DNA from: Lentimicrobiaceae bacterium | Lineage (GTDB): Bacteria; Bacteroidota; Bacteroidia; Bacteroidales; JAGONC01 | Direction: 5' to 3' | Assembly: GCA_017993235.1 (NCBI GenBank) | Contig: JAGONC010000010.1 | Span: forward strand, 1-64,000 | DNA: 64,000 nt | Part shown: positions 1-8,245 of the stretch, piece by piece | Position numbering within the stretch: the stretch's first letter is position 1 | How the letters are laid out: each line of letters opens with the position of its first letter | Position numbers and translations under genes: made by a program | The notes under the pieces: generated by a model | What the model was told of the DNA's origin: nothing | The model's input: the letters and a program-made list of their open reading frames with translations, nothing else | The model's database searches: none

Positions 1-1
1 A

Positions 2-2932
2 AATGATCTCACCTATTGTGATACGTATGGCGGATTGTATGAATGGACAGAAGCCCTGCAGTATGTGACCACTGAAGGTACACAGGGAATCTGTCCGGAA
101 GGATGGCATATTCCGGCGGATGGTGCCTGGAAAATTCTGGAGGGTTCTGTAGATTCCCAATACGGGATCGGTAATATAGAATGGGATACTCTGGAAGGAT
201 GGAGAGGTTACGATGCCGGTGGAAATCTAAAAGAAGCCGGATTAGCTCACTGGCTCTCACCCAACGCGGGAGCCACCAACTCAAGTGGATTCACAGCTCT
301 TCCGGGTGGATTCCGCGACCGGACAGGGGGTGCTTTTAGCAGCAACACCTCTTTTTCCACTTTCTGGTCGTCGACGGAAAACAATGACTATGATGGTCTG
401 ACAAATTACAGGATATTTGACTATAATTTTGCCAGCAGCCTGTCAGGTATCTTCTACCAGGATAACGGATTTTCCATACGTTGCCTGAAAAACTGTGAGG
501 CCCCTCCCTCCCAGGCCAATGCGGGGCCCGATCAGTTGAACCTGCCCGAAACTACGACCACCCTGGCAGGAAATGTTCCCACCTCCGGAATAGGAATCTG
601 GAACATTGTCTCCGGGACAGGGGGAACGATCGTGGATCCCCATAGTCCGACCAGTGCATTCCAGGGCCTGACGGGTCATCAATATACCTTGTCCTGGACG
701 GTCTACACAGCCTGTGATCTTTCACAGGACCTGGTGGACATCAGCATTGCATTCAGTGGTGTACCTACATGCGAGGCGCTGGTGGACAGCCGCGACGGGC
801 AGTCGTATGCAACGGTACAGATCGGCTACCAGTGCTGGATGGCGCAAAACCTGAACACGGGCCAGCAAATTGAAAGCGAACCCGGAGGATCACGGCAGAC
901 GGACAACCAGGTGATTGAAAAGTATTGCAGTAATGACCTCTGGCTCAATTGCGACACGTATGGCGGACTCTACGAATGGAACGAAGCCATGCAGTATGTG
1001 ACCACAGAAAGAGCTCAGGGCATCTGTCCGTTCGGATGGCATCTGCCCGCTGACTTTGAGTTTTCGATGCTGAGCGAATATCTTGGAGGTGATGAAATTG
1101 CCGGAGGGAAAATGAAGGCCACCGGAACCGTCGAAGAGGGTACAGGCCTCTGGTATGCACCAAATACAGGCGCAACCAACTCCAGCGGATTCACCGGTAT
1201 CCCCCAGGGTTATCGCGATACCGACGGTGGAACCTACAGTCTGGGTTACTATGGTGACTACTGGACATCGACACACTATAACCCTGAAAATGCATGGTAC
1301 AGATCGCTGGATTTTGAAATGACCAACCTGTCAAGGCATTATTACACCAAGGTTGGCGGCTCGGCTGTCCGTTGCGTGAAGGACTGCACCCCATTCCCCA
1401 TCAAGGCCAATGCAGGACCTGATCAGGTGCTGGTGCCGGGAACCTCAACCACGCTTGCCGGCAACACACCCACCTCAGGTTCAGGCCAATGGACGATCAT
1501 CACCGGCAGCGGAGGAACGATCACCGATCCTCTGAATCCGGTTAGCACCTTCCAGGGACAGGCATGCAGTGAGTATACATTGAGATGGACCATCACCACC
1601 GTTTGCGGATATACGTTTGACAATGTGACGATCGTGTTTGCCCCTACCGAACCTTTTTCCTGCGGAGGACTGCTTGAGGATTGCCGCGACGGAAAAGAAT
1701 ACGCCACCGTCCAGATCGGAACCCAGTGCTGGATGGCCGAAAACCTGAACATAGGAACGATGGTGCTCAACAACGACGATGGCCAGCTGCAAACCGACAA
1801 CGGAGTGTTTGAGAAATACTGCTACGACGATGATCCCGCAAACTGCGAAACCTATGGCGGTTTGTACGAATGGCGTGAGGCTATGCAATATTCCGAAGAA
1901 GAAGGGAGCCAGGGCATCTGTCCGTACGGCTGGTATCTCCCCTCGGATAATGAATGGACGGTGCTGAGGGAACTCCTCGGCGGAGAAGAGATTGCCGGGG
2001 GAAAGATGAAATCGGTGGGCACCCTTGAAGAGGGAACCGGTCTGTGGCACGCACCCAATACCGCGGCTACCAATGAAAGTGGCTTTACTGCGCTTCCATC
2101 AGGGTACAGGGATTTTTCCTTTGGTGGGTATTTTGCATACCTCGGCAATTCGTGCGATTTCTGGACTTCCACACAGAGCAATGTCCACCTGGCCTTTTAC
2201 TACACCTTGTATTACACCTCAGGAGCGCTGGAAAGGGAGACTTTATCCAAATTTGCCGGATTTGGTATCCGTTGCGTCCAGAACTGTACACCACAGCCAA
2301 CGGAATCCGATGCGGGACCTGACCAGGTGATCCCTGGAACGACCGAAACAATCCTTCAGGGAAATACACCTTCCTCCGGAACAGGATTATGGACCATCGA
2401 AAGCGGTAGTGGCGGGACCATCGCTGAACCCACAAATCCTAACAGCGAATTCCAGGGCACGGAGGGAAATGTCTATATCCTTGCCTGGACGATTACCACT
2501 TCCTGTGGCAGCTCGATAGACTGTGTCATCCTCTGTTTCACTCCATGTCAGAATGAGAACAAGGATTACCCCTTCGCCGATCTGACCGATCCCCTTGCCT
2601 TCGAGGGTAATTCGTGGACAGATGCAGGCTGGGCTGATGTTAACGTCCCCGCGTTGGAGAACCAGATTGTTGGCTGTGTGATGGTTACAGCTTCCCAACT
2701 TTGTACGGATGGTTATCCGGAAGAAGTCACCCTGTATCTGAAATCGCCTGCAGGAACCGTTGTTCAGATCTGGGAGGGCGAGGAGGAGGACGGTTGTACG
2801 GATGACTTCATTTTCATGACGGAAGCATTCGACGGAGAGTCATCCCAGGGGCAGTGGATCATCTATTTCGAAGACGCCTATAATGATGGAGGTGCCACCT
2901 GCATCGGTGCAGTACTGCATATTGGACACTGA
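2..2932 (+). CDS. Secreted protein with three FISUMP domains and a P-domain-like C-terminus (5' partial)
   Basis: The reading frame is open from the window edge, and its first codons already match the internal repeat (CDTYGGLYEW), so the gene starts upstream. It has one partial and two full copies of the FISUMP module (Fibrobacter succinogenes major paralogous domain). Recognisable parts of each copy are a YATVQIG..CWMA.NLN start, a YGGLYEW.EAMQY block, a GICP.GW.LP block and an IRC end. The copies are joined by PKD-like linkers that begin ANAGPDQ. The last 110 or so residues (ENQIVGCVMVTASQLCTDGY, then LYLKSPAGT and GQWIIYFED) resemble a proprotein-convertase P-domain. No T9SS sorting signal is visible at the C-terminus. 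Probably a cell-surface or secreted protein; its ligand is unknown. The gene ends 31 bp from a convergent FISUMP pseudogene. Confidence 0.8.
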   Translation, partial: NDLTYCDTYGGLYEWTEALQYVTTEGTQGICPEGWHIPADGAWKILEGSVDSQYGIGNIEWDTLEGWRGYDAGGNLKEAGLAHWLSPNAGATNSSGFTALPGGFRDRTGGAFSSNTSFSTFWSSTENNDYDGLTNYRIFDYNFASSLSGIFYQDNGFSIRCLKNCEAPPSQANAGPDQLNLPETTTTLAGNVPTSGIGIWNIVSGTGGTIVDPHSPTSAFQGLTGHQYTLSWTVYTACDLSQDLVDISIAFSGVPTCEALVDSRDGQSYATVQIGYQCWMAQNLNTGQQIESEPGGSRQTDNQVIEKYCSNDLWLNCDTYGGLYEWNEAMQYVTTERAQGICPFGWHLPADFEFSMLSEYLGGDEIAGGKMKATGTVEEGTGLWYAPNTGATNSSGFTGIPQGYRDTDGGTYSLGYYGDYWTSTHYNPENAWYRSLDFEMTNLSRHYYTKVGGSAVRCVKDCTPFPIKANAGPDQVLVPGTSTTLAGNTPTSGSGQWTIITGSGGTITDPLNPVSTFQGQACSEYTLRWTITTVCGYTFDNVTIVFAPTEPFSCGGLLEDCRDGKEYATVQIGTQCWMAENLNIGTMVLNNDDGQLQTDNGVFEKYCYDDDPANCETYGGLYEWREAMQYSEEEGSQGICPYGWYLPSDNEWTVLRELLGGEEIAGGKMKSVGTLEEGTGLWHAPNTAATNESGFTALPSGYRDFSFGGYFAYLGNSCDFWTSTQSNVHLAFYYTLYYTSGALERETLSKFAGFGIRCVQNCTPQPTESDAGPDQVIPGTTETILQGNTPSSGTGLWTIESGSGGTIAEPTNPNSEFQGTEGNVYILAWTITTSCGSSIDCVILCFTPCQNENKDYPFADLTDPLAFEGNSWTDAGWADVNVPALENQIVGCVMVTASQLCTDGYPEEVTLYLKSPAGTVVQIWEGEEEDGCTDDFIFMTEAFDGESSQGQWIIYFEDAYNDGGATCIGAVLHIGH

Positions 2933-2963
2933 TCATCCGGAAGTCTTAATCGCTTCAGGCCAT

Positions 2964-3440
2964 TCATACAATTCCGCCATAGGTATCACAATAGATGGGA
3001 TCATTTTCATAGCAATATCGCTCAATGATGTCATTATCTGTCTGTTGAACCCCCCCTGACGTACTGGTGATCATTGTCCCCACATTCAGGTTCTCTGCCA
3101 TCCAGCACTGGGTGCCGATAAGAACCGTAGCATAGGATTGCCCCTCATAGGTAACCGCAGGAAGACACGAACAGGGCAGTCCGGGCACCTGCATGATGAT
3201 GTTCACCAGTGCCATGACATCCAGGACATTGATCCATCCGTCAGCATTGACATCCGCAGCATCCTCATTGAATGGGGAAGGATCATTTCCCATGATGTAA
3301 TTGACCATGGAAATGATATCCAGTACATTGACAATACCGTCCTGGTTTCCATCACCGCAAAGAAAGTTTTCGTTCTGGGGGAAATCTGGAGTGGATGCCT
3401 GAATCTTGCTGGTGAAAGCACATAATAAGATGGTTATCAT
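2964..3440 (-). pseudogene. Truncated, frameshifted dockerin-FISUMP gene remnant
   Basis: The 158-codon frame has a short hydrophobic N-terminus, then a dockerin-type pair of calcium loops (GDGNQDGIVNVLDIISMVNY and DVNADGWINVLDVMALVNII, about residues 29-83). It then enters a FISUMP domain (YEGQSYATVLIGTQCWMAEN) and stops at YCDTYGGIV. In the paralogous repeats the same site reads YGGLYEW. One extra A after the gga codon near 2985 explains the change. Removing it gives GGLYEWPEA, but the restored frame stops again about ten codons later. About 130 residues of the FISUMP domain are missing. The gene is therefore both frameshifted and cut short. The start is the only ATG after an in-frame stop and gives an unusually short signal peptide, so the 5' end may also be damaged. 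It could still yield a short secreted dockerin protein. Confidence 0.6.
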
Positions 3441-3441
3441 G

Positions 3442-3561
3442 ATGTGCCTGATGGATTCTGTGGCACTGTCTCAGGCGCCGCACGCGATGATCGAAGCTCA
3501 GCAAAAGCAGATCGAAACATTAAAGGCCGGAATGAATCAGCTGAAGCTGAATTCCCACTGA
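3442..3561 (+). pseudogene. Possible 3' remnant of a coiled-coil tail protein
   Basis: This 39-codon frame ends in a heptad-like stretch (MIEAQQKQIETLKAGMNQLK) followed by a stop. Such a short Q/E/K/L helix is typical of the extreme C-terminus of Bacteroidota proteins with a chaperone-of-endosialidase (tail-fibre) domain, which would lie upstream but is absent here. It abuts the start of the dockerin-FISUMP remnant on the other strand. No promoter or ribosome site is seen for it. It is most likely a leftover from a rearrangement, but a chance frame cannot be excluded. Confidence 0.3.
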
Positions 3562-3566
3562 TTTTA

Positions 3567-3596
3567 TTGAACGTTTACGCTGTTTTTTATAATTTT
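3567..3596 (+). promoter_or_regulatory. Bacteroidota-type promoter for the PKD-like gene
   Basis: TTG at 3567-3569, a 19 nt spacer, then TAATTTTA at 3589-3596. This fits the phylum consensus (TTG, about 19 nt, TAnnTTTG) with one mismatch at the last base. It lies 23 bp ahead of the ATG at 3620. Confidence 0.4.
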
Positions 3597-3619
3597 ACCA
3601 CCGCAAAATACCTGCGGCG

Positions 3620-4219
3620 ATGAAAAAAATTCTCTTTATCGGATTTTTTACCTTTCTGTCCGTCTGCCTCTGCGCAATGACATCCACAGATGATCCTCCC
3701 CCTACAGCGGGCCCCGATGCCTCCATCTGCGAGGGAGAGACCTATGTCCTTGCCGGCGCCATGGCAACAAATTACAACCGCCTCTCGTGGACAACCTCCG
3801 GGGCAGGTTCTTTCAATAAACCCACAATACTTAATCCTACTTATAAACCAAGTGCAAAAGATATCAAAGCCGGATCGGTAACCCTGACCCTGTCGGTCAC
3901 CGGCGCGACAGGCTTTCCGGATACGGTATGCAGCATGGTACTGACCATTATCCCTGCACCAAGGGCATTTGCGGGTGGGGGAGATGCCATCCGTGCAGGA
4001 GATAGTTACTTTTTATCCAATTCAACGGCTGAACACGGCACCCACCTTATCTGGTCAACCTCCGGTACGGGATTTTTCAACAATTTTCGTGACCTCCATC
4101 CCACCTACACTCCCAGCGCTGAAGACATTCGAACCGGATCGGTCACCCTTACCCTGACGGTGAATGGAAAGGGACCCTGCTCACCCGCAGTTTCGGATAT
4201 ATTCCTGACCATCAATTGA
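3620..4219 (+). CDS. Small secreted protein with two PKD-like repeats
   Basis: 199 residues with a signal peptide (MKKILFIGFFTFLSVCLCA). Two tandem repeats of about 85 residues follow. Each has a TAGPD/FAGGGD-type start, a LSWTTSG.G.F or LIWSTSG.G.F block, a NPTYKPSAKDI or HPTYTPSAEDI block and an IKAGSVTLTLSV or IRTGSVTLTLTV block. The same module occurs near the C-terminus of the protein at 58173-60524. In other Bacteroidota such repeats are found in very large adhesin-like surface proteins. Here only two copies exist and no T9SS sorting domain follows, so the protein may be an orphan module or the shortened form of a larger gene. It ends 11 bp before the next ATG, so co-transcription with the GHL10 gene is likely. 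Function unknown. Confidence 0.7.
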   Translation: MKKILFIGFFTFLSVCLCAMTSTDDPPPTAGPDASICEGETYVLAGAMATNYNRLSWTTSGAGSFNKPTILNPTYKPSAKDIKAGSVTLTLSVTGATGFPDTVCSMVLTIIPAPRAFAGGGDAIRAGDSYFLSNSTAEHGTHLIWSTSGTGFFNNFRDLHPTYTPSAEDIRTGSVTLTLTVNGKGPCSPAVSDIFLTIN

Positions 4220-4230
4220 TAGAGAGCAAA

Positions 4231-5289
4231 ATGAATACATCCGGGAAATGGTTTGCGTTGATTTGTGCGATAATGATGCATATGGTTTCTCCATCGGTCA
4301 GTGAATGCGACGCATCCAGCCTGAACGAAGGTGAAATCAGGGCAGTCTGGCTTCATCAAACACTGTTCGATAAGGAGGAAATGACTGCCAGAATACAAAT
4401 TACTGATCTTTTTAACGATTATGCAGAGACTGGGATCAATAACCTATACTGTTATTACACACTGCAGGAGGAAAATCATCTGCCATGGGATTACCTTCAG
4501 GTAATCATTGAGGAGGGGCATAAAAGGGGGATCGGCATCCACCCGGTCTTTTGCCCGGGTCATGAGGTCGATCTGGAACAGGCAACCCAGGAACATCCTG
4601 ATTGGCTTATCCGTGACAGGAATGGAAATGCAACGCCCCATCTTAACCTTGCATTGCCCCAGGTCCGGAAATACTGGATGGAAAAGATTGCCAGAGCATT
4701 GGAGTATGATATCGATGGAATCCATCTGGATTATATGCGTTACCCCCTGAATCAGGGTTTTAGTTATGACAGCCTGTCCTGTTCCCTTTTCAAACAGGTG
4801 TTCGGCAGCTCCCCTTTTGAAATTTCAAATGACAGTGGAAGCATGCTGTGGTGCGAGTGGATCAAGTGGAATGAAAAACAGATCACAGCCTTTGTTAGGG
4901 AGGTTCATCAACTTATTCAGGTGTCCGGTAAGAAAGTGCTGCTGGGAGCGGATGTTTTTCCCAGTATCAACATATCTCCTGTGGAAATCGGTCAGCATTG
5001 GATTGACTGGGCACAGGAGGGCATCATTGATTTTGTCTGCCCCATGCTGTATACGAACAATCCTGAATTGTTTGGAGAATACCTGGGTGAAGCCGTTGCG
5101 CAGGCCGGAACGGATTGCAGGGTCTTTGCAGGGATCGGCATTGTGACTTCCCACAACCGGATCACCCCGGAGATCTTTGCACGGCAGCTCGCCATTGCCA
5201 GGGAGAAAGGAGCACAGGGAGTCGTTTTCTTTTCCGGTTTCAGCCTCAGTGATGAATTCAGAAAAATACTGAAATCCAATCTGTTATAA
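4231..5289 (+). CDS. Glycoside hydrolase-like family 10 (GHL10/DUF187) protein
   Basis: About 352 residues with an N-terminal signal peptide (MNTSGKWFALICAIMMHMVS). The core matches the GHL10 TIM barrel: EIRAVWLHQ near the start, a YCYYTLQEE strand, GHKRGIGIHPVF, HPDWLIRDRNG, the hallmark DGIHLDYMRYP, then GADVFPS and DFVCPMLYTNN. Family members are thought to act on glycans, but substrates are rarely known. The ATG at 4231 is preferred over the in-frame TTG at 4216, which overlaps the previous stop codon. It sits between a PKD-like secreted protein and an exported AGE-family protein. Together these suggest a small exported or periplasmic glycan-handling unit; this is inference. Confidence 0.8.
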   Translation: MNTSGKWFALICAIMMHMVSPSVSECDASSLNEGEIRAVWLHQTLFDKEEMTARIQITDLFNDYAETGINNLYCYYTLQEENHLPWDYLQVIIEEGHKRGIGIHPVFCPGHEVDLEQATQEHPDWLIRDRNGNATPHLNLALPQVRKYWMEKIARALEYDIDGIHLDYMRYPLNQGFSYDSLSCSLFKQVFGSSPFEISNDSGSMLWCEWIKWNEKQITAFVREVHQLIQVSGKKVLLGADVFPSINISPVEIGQHWIDWAQEGIIDFVCPMLYTNNPELFGEYLGEAVAQAGTDCRVFAGIGIVTSHNRITPEIFARQLAIAREKGAQGVVFFSGFSLSDEFRKILKSNLL

Positions 5290-5329
5290 CCCTGAGGTTC
5301 ATTCCATCAGATCTGACCCTGGGCCACCC

Positions 5330-6826
5330 ATGAAAAATTCATTCGCCAGACCGGATTTTGTTTTCACGTTGATCATGATCCTGACCACTGCGTTTCCTGG
5401 TTGCAGGGAAAGGTTTGGTCAGGAGAACGATGTGATGAGGGCAAGTTATTGGACAGACCAGGCAATGAACGATATTTTACCTCCATGGACTCACCACGCC
5501 CGGGATACCGTTTACGGGGCATTCCTGACCAGCCTGGATGGCGAATGGCAAGCCTCATCGGATCAAAGGAAATATCCCAGCATGATCGGAAGGCATCTCT
5601 TCAGCTATTCAGTGGGGTATCTTTTAACCGGCCAGTACCGATATTTAGAAGTGGCAGAAGAATTAAGGACCTATCTGTTGAACTGTGCCTGGGATAAGGA
5701 ATACGGCGGGTGGTTTGACCTACTGAATCGGGATGGAACACCGCAAGAAACGACGAAGAACATGTTCATTCAGACCTATGCCCTGACGGGTCTTGCCATG
5801 TATTATTTTGTGACCCGCGACCAGGAGACCCTTGATTATATAGAGAGATCCAATACACTCATCGAGACACATCTCTGGGATCAAACAGACGGAGGATATT
5901 TCAACAGGGCTTCAAGGGACTGGGCTGTTGTGGACAGCAACAAGTCGTTTGCCTCGCAGGTGGCACCGGTCTCAGGTTACCTTCTATATGGTTATCTGGC
6001 AACGCTGGATGAATATTATTTATCACAATCACAGCGAATTATGAATGTGGTGATCCATAAAATGCATGAGCCGGGATCCCGCTGGATACTGGAATCTTAC
6101 GATCATCATTGGGAATACATTCCCGGTCATCCGGATGAAATCAACATCGGCCATAATCTGGAGACTGCCTGGGTGCTCATGCGCCTGTACCTGCTGACCC
6201 ATGAATCTTCCTGCCTGGACCCGGTGACCATGATCCGTGACGATCTTGCTGAAAAGGGCTTCGACCCGATCCGGGGATTCTGGTATAAAGGACTGGCCAG
6301 GCAAAACACAGAAGAACATGACGATTTCACCTACTGGTGGATCCAGGCATATGGAAATATGTTCAACCTGATGCTGTACCGTATCGATGAGGATTCTCGG
6401 CATGTACGTGATTTTGAAAAAGGGGCCCGACTATGGGACGAGCAGTTCATTGACCGGAAATATGGCGATACCTACATGAGTGTTGGTCTTACAGGGGAAG
6501 AAAAGGATGCGCGTAAAGCCAATCCGTACAAAACTTCTTACCACAGTATGGAACAGTGCCTGCTCAATTATGTGTACCTGAGCCTATGGGTGAACCACGA
6601 ACCTGTCGCACTGTATTTTTCTATAAACACAGAAAGAGAAAGAGATACCTTATATCCTAATCCGGTGGAGGACAGGGATATTCGGATAATGCGGGCCTAT
6701 TCCGTGACGGACGGCCGGGAATTCTGTTTCGACATTACCGGGCAGGCAGTTGTGATCCCGGGTCCGGGCCGTTTTGAGATAGCCGTCGTGCTGGGATCGC
6801 AGCCGGCTGGTGACCGGGGGTTTTGA
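5330..6826 (+). CDS. Exported AGE-family (N-acylglucosamine/cellobiose 2-epimerase-like) lipoprotein
   Basis: 498 residues. The N-terminus has a hydrophobic stretch and a lipobox-like Cys at residue 25 (LTTAFPGC). The body has features of the alpha/alpha-six barrel of AGE epimerases: YGGWFDLL at about 125-132, a DGGYFN repeat, INIGHNLETAW with the probable catalytic His275, and a distal YHSMEQCLLNYVYL block that would carry another active-site His. Known family members epimerise sugars such as N-acetylglucosamine, cellobiose or mannobiose and are mostly cytosolic, so an exported copy is unusual. About 75 residues beyond the barrel form a beta-rich tail of unknown role. It lies 40 bp downstream of the GHL10 gene, which supports a shared glycan-related role. 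The exact sugar cannot be told from sequence. Confidence 0.7.
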   Translation: MKNSFARPDFVFTLIMILTTAFPGCRERFGQENDVMRASYWTDQAMNDILPPWTHHARDTVYGAFLTSLDGEWQASSDQRKYPSMIGRHLFSYSVGYLLTGQYRYLEVAEELRTYLLNCAWDKEYGGWFDLLNRDGTPQETTKNMFIQTYALTGLAMYYFVTRDQETLDYIERSNTLIETHLWDQTDGGYFNRASRDWAVVDSNKSFASQVAPVSGYLLYGYLATLDEYYLSQSQRIMNVVIHKMHEPGSRWILESYDHHWEYIPGHPDEINIGHNLETAWVLMRLYLLTHESSCLDPVTMIRDDLAEKGFDPIRGFWYKGLARQNTEEHDDFTYWWIQAYGNMFNLMLYRIDEDSRHVRDFEKGARLWDEQFIDRKYGDTYMSVGLTGEEKDARKANPYKTSYHSMEQCLLNYVYLSLWVNHEPVALYFSINTERERDTLYPNPVEDRDIRIMRAYSVTDGREFCFDITGQAVVIPGPGRFEIAVVLGSQPAGDRGF

Positions 6827-6938
6827 GTAGGTTTCGGGCGTAAGCGCCGACAAAACTGCTCCTGTTCTTTGCTATCCCTGCAAGAACTTTTCGCTGTGCT
6901 CGACCTGCAACCTGTGCCAAAAAGTTTCTGCCCATTAT

Positions 6939-6968
6939 TTGAAATATCAAGAAACATATCTATCTTTG
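6939..6968 (+). promoter_or_regulatory. Bacteroidota-type promoter upstream of rpsU
   Basis: TTG at 6939-6941, 19 nt, then TATCTTTG at 6961-6968: a full match to TTG-N19-TAnnTTTG. It predicts a start near 6975, about 50 nt ahead of the rpsU ATG. Confidence 0.65.
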
Positions 6969-7027
6969 CGGCCCGATTTGGAAAAAATTGTTATTCATTA
7001 TTAATCAAAGAAAGCGAGTGTATTTTT

Positions 7028-7219
7028 ATGATCATTGTACCTGTCAAGGAAGGTGAAAGCATCGACAGAGCGTTAAAGAAACTGAAGCGGAAATTTGAAA
7101 AGACCGGCGTAGTGAAGGAATTGCGTGAACGGCAGAAATTTAGCAAGCCTTCAGTGATCAAGCGGCAGGAAAAGTTGAAAGCCATCTTCATCCAACAGTT
7201 GCAACAGAACCAGGATTAG
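7028..7219 (+). CDS. rpsU: 30S ribosomal protein S21
   Basis: 63 residues starting MIIVPVKEGESIDRALKKLK, with the basic KFEKTGVVKELRERQKF segment typical of bS21. It is the usual length for the phylum. The ATG at 7028 is chosen over longer in-frame starts because it gives the conserved N-terminus. bS21 sits near the anti-Shine-Dalgarno end of 16S rRNA on the small subunit. A clear promoter lies upstream and a hairpin terminator follows at once, so it is probably its own transcription unit at the head of the translation block. Confidence 0.95.
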   Translation: MIIVPVKEGESIDRALKKLKRKFEKTGVVKELRERQKFSKPSVIKRQEKLKAIFIQQLQQNQD

Positions 7220-7230
7220 TGCTGGATCTG

Positions 7231-7260
7231 GCATCCCGGTAGGGTGCTGTATTTTTTTTG
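7231..7260 (+). terminator. Rho-independent terminator after rpsU
   Basis: Stem GCATCCC (7231-7237) with GGGTGC (7242-7247), one bulged T and a GGTA loop, followed by a run of eight T from about 7252. Confidence 0.6.
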
Positions 7261-7333
7261 GAAGAAATTTTGTTTTTACATCATTTATTCATAATTTTAA
7301 CGTTATTAATGATGTTGGGACAAAATTTCTTCT
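7261..7333 (+). repeat. 13-bp perfect inverted repeat ahead of the xerC-like gene
   Basis: GAAGAAATTTTGT (7261-7273) is the exact reverse complement of ACAAAATTTCTTC (7320-7332), with 46 nt between. The right arm runs into a T-tract ending just before the ATG at 7341, so an RNA stem here would reach the translation start. Confidence 0.6.
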
Positions 7334-7340
7334 TTTTTTA

Positions 7341-8225
7341 ATGTTGCGGGCGAGATTCATTGATTATATCCGGTACGAGAAGCGATATTCTCACCATACA
7401 GTCATAGCTTACCAGAACGATCTTGACCAGTTTTACACCTTTCTTCAGGCACAGTATGGTGTGGATGATATTCTGCAGGTAGATCACCAGATGATCCGTT
7501 CGTGGCTGGTCAGCCTGATGGATGTTCATATCAATACCCGTTCAATCAATCGAAAGCTGAGCACGTTGCGGTCCTATTATCAATTTTTGCTCAGGGAAGG
7601 ATTGGTTGAGAAGAATCCCCTGCTGAAGGTCATTTCGCCGAAAAATCCGCACAGGCTACCGGTTTTTGTTGAAAAGGAAAAGATGGAATCGTTGTTCCAT
7701 GATGCTGATTTCGGGGAGGGATTTCCGGGACTGCGGAACCGGCTGGTGCTGGAGCTGCTCTATGCGACGGGAATGAGGTTATCGGAGATGATCAACCTGA
7801 AAGTGGCCGACGTTGACCTGGAACGATTGCAGATCAAAGTACTGGGTAAACGGAACAAGGAACGCATCATTCCCATTGGCCCCCAGGCCGGAAGGTTGTT
7901 GAGGGACTACCTCGGGGAGCGGGAAAATTACCTGGAGATGAACAAAATGCCTTATTTACTGGTTACAGATAAAGGCAGCCAGTGTTATCCGAAGTTCATT
8001 TACAGGCTGGTTGTCAGGTACCTGGATAGGGTCACCACCCTGAGTAAAAAGAGCCCGCATGTTCTCAGGCACACTTTTGCCACCCATCTGCTCAATGAAG
8101 GGGCTGACCTGAATGCGGTAAAGGAGTTGCTGGGTCATGCCAACCTGTCGGCGACGCAGATCTACACGCACAATACCATCGAGAAGTTGAAGAAGATATA
8201 TAACCAGGCTCATCCAAGAGCCTAA
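7341..8225 (+). CDS. xerC: Tyrosine recombinase, XerC/XerD-like
   Basis: 294 residues, the normal size for Xer recombinases. The N-terminal SAM-like core-binding domain (about 1-95) is followed by the catalytic domain. All expected active-site residues are visible: Arg146 in ATGMRLSE, Lys170 in VLGKRNKER, His240 and Arg243 in HVLRHTFATHLL, His266 in LLGHANLS and the nucleophile Tyr275 in QIYTH. Xer proteins resolve chromosome dimers at dif. XerC and XerD cannot be told apart with certainty by eye. The gene lies between rpsU and hpf with nothing mobile around it, which favours the housekeeping role over an integrase. A long inverted repeat lies directly upstream. Confidence 0.9.
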   Translation: MLRARFIDYIRYEKRYSHHTVIAYQNDLDQFYTFLQAQYGVDDILQVDHQMIRSWLVSLMDVHINTRSINRKLSTLRSYYQFLLREGLVEKNPLLKVISPKNPHRLPVFVEKEKMESLFHDADFGEGFPGLRNRLVLELLYATGMRLSEMINLKVADVDLERLQIKVLGKRNKERIIPIGPQAGRLLRDYLGERENYLEMNKMPYLLVTDKGSQCYPKFIYRLVVRYLDRVTTLSKKSPHVLRHTFATHLLNEGADLNAVKELLGHANLSATQIYTHNTIEKLKKIYNQAHPRA

Positions 8226-8245
8226 TTAAAAAAAGGAGGTAGCTT

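Noticed and set aside
7341..8225. Phage or island integrase
   Set aside because: No att-like direct repeats or mobile genes nearby; position between rpsU and hpf fits chromosomal Xer.
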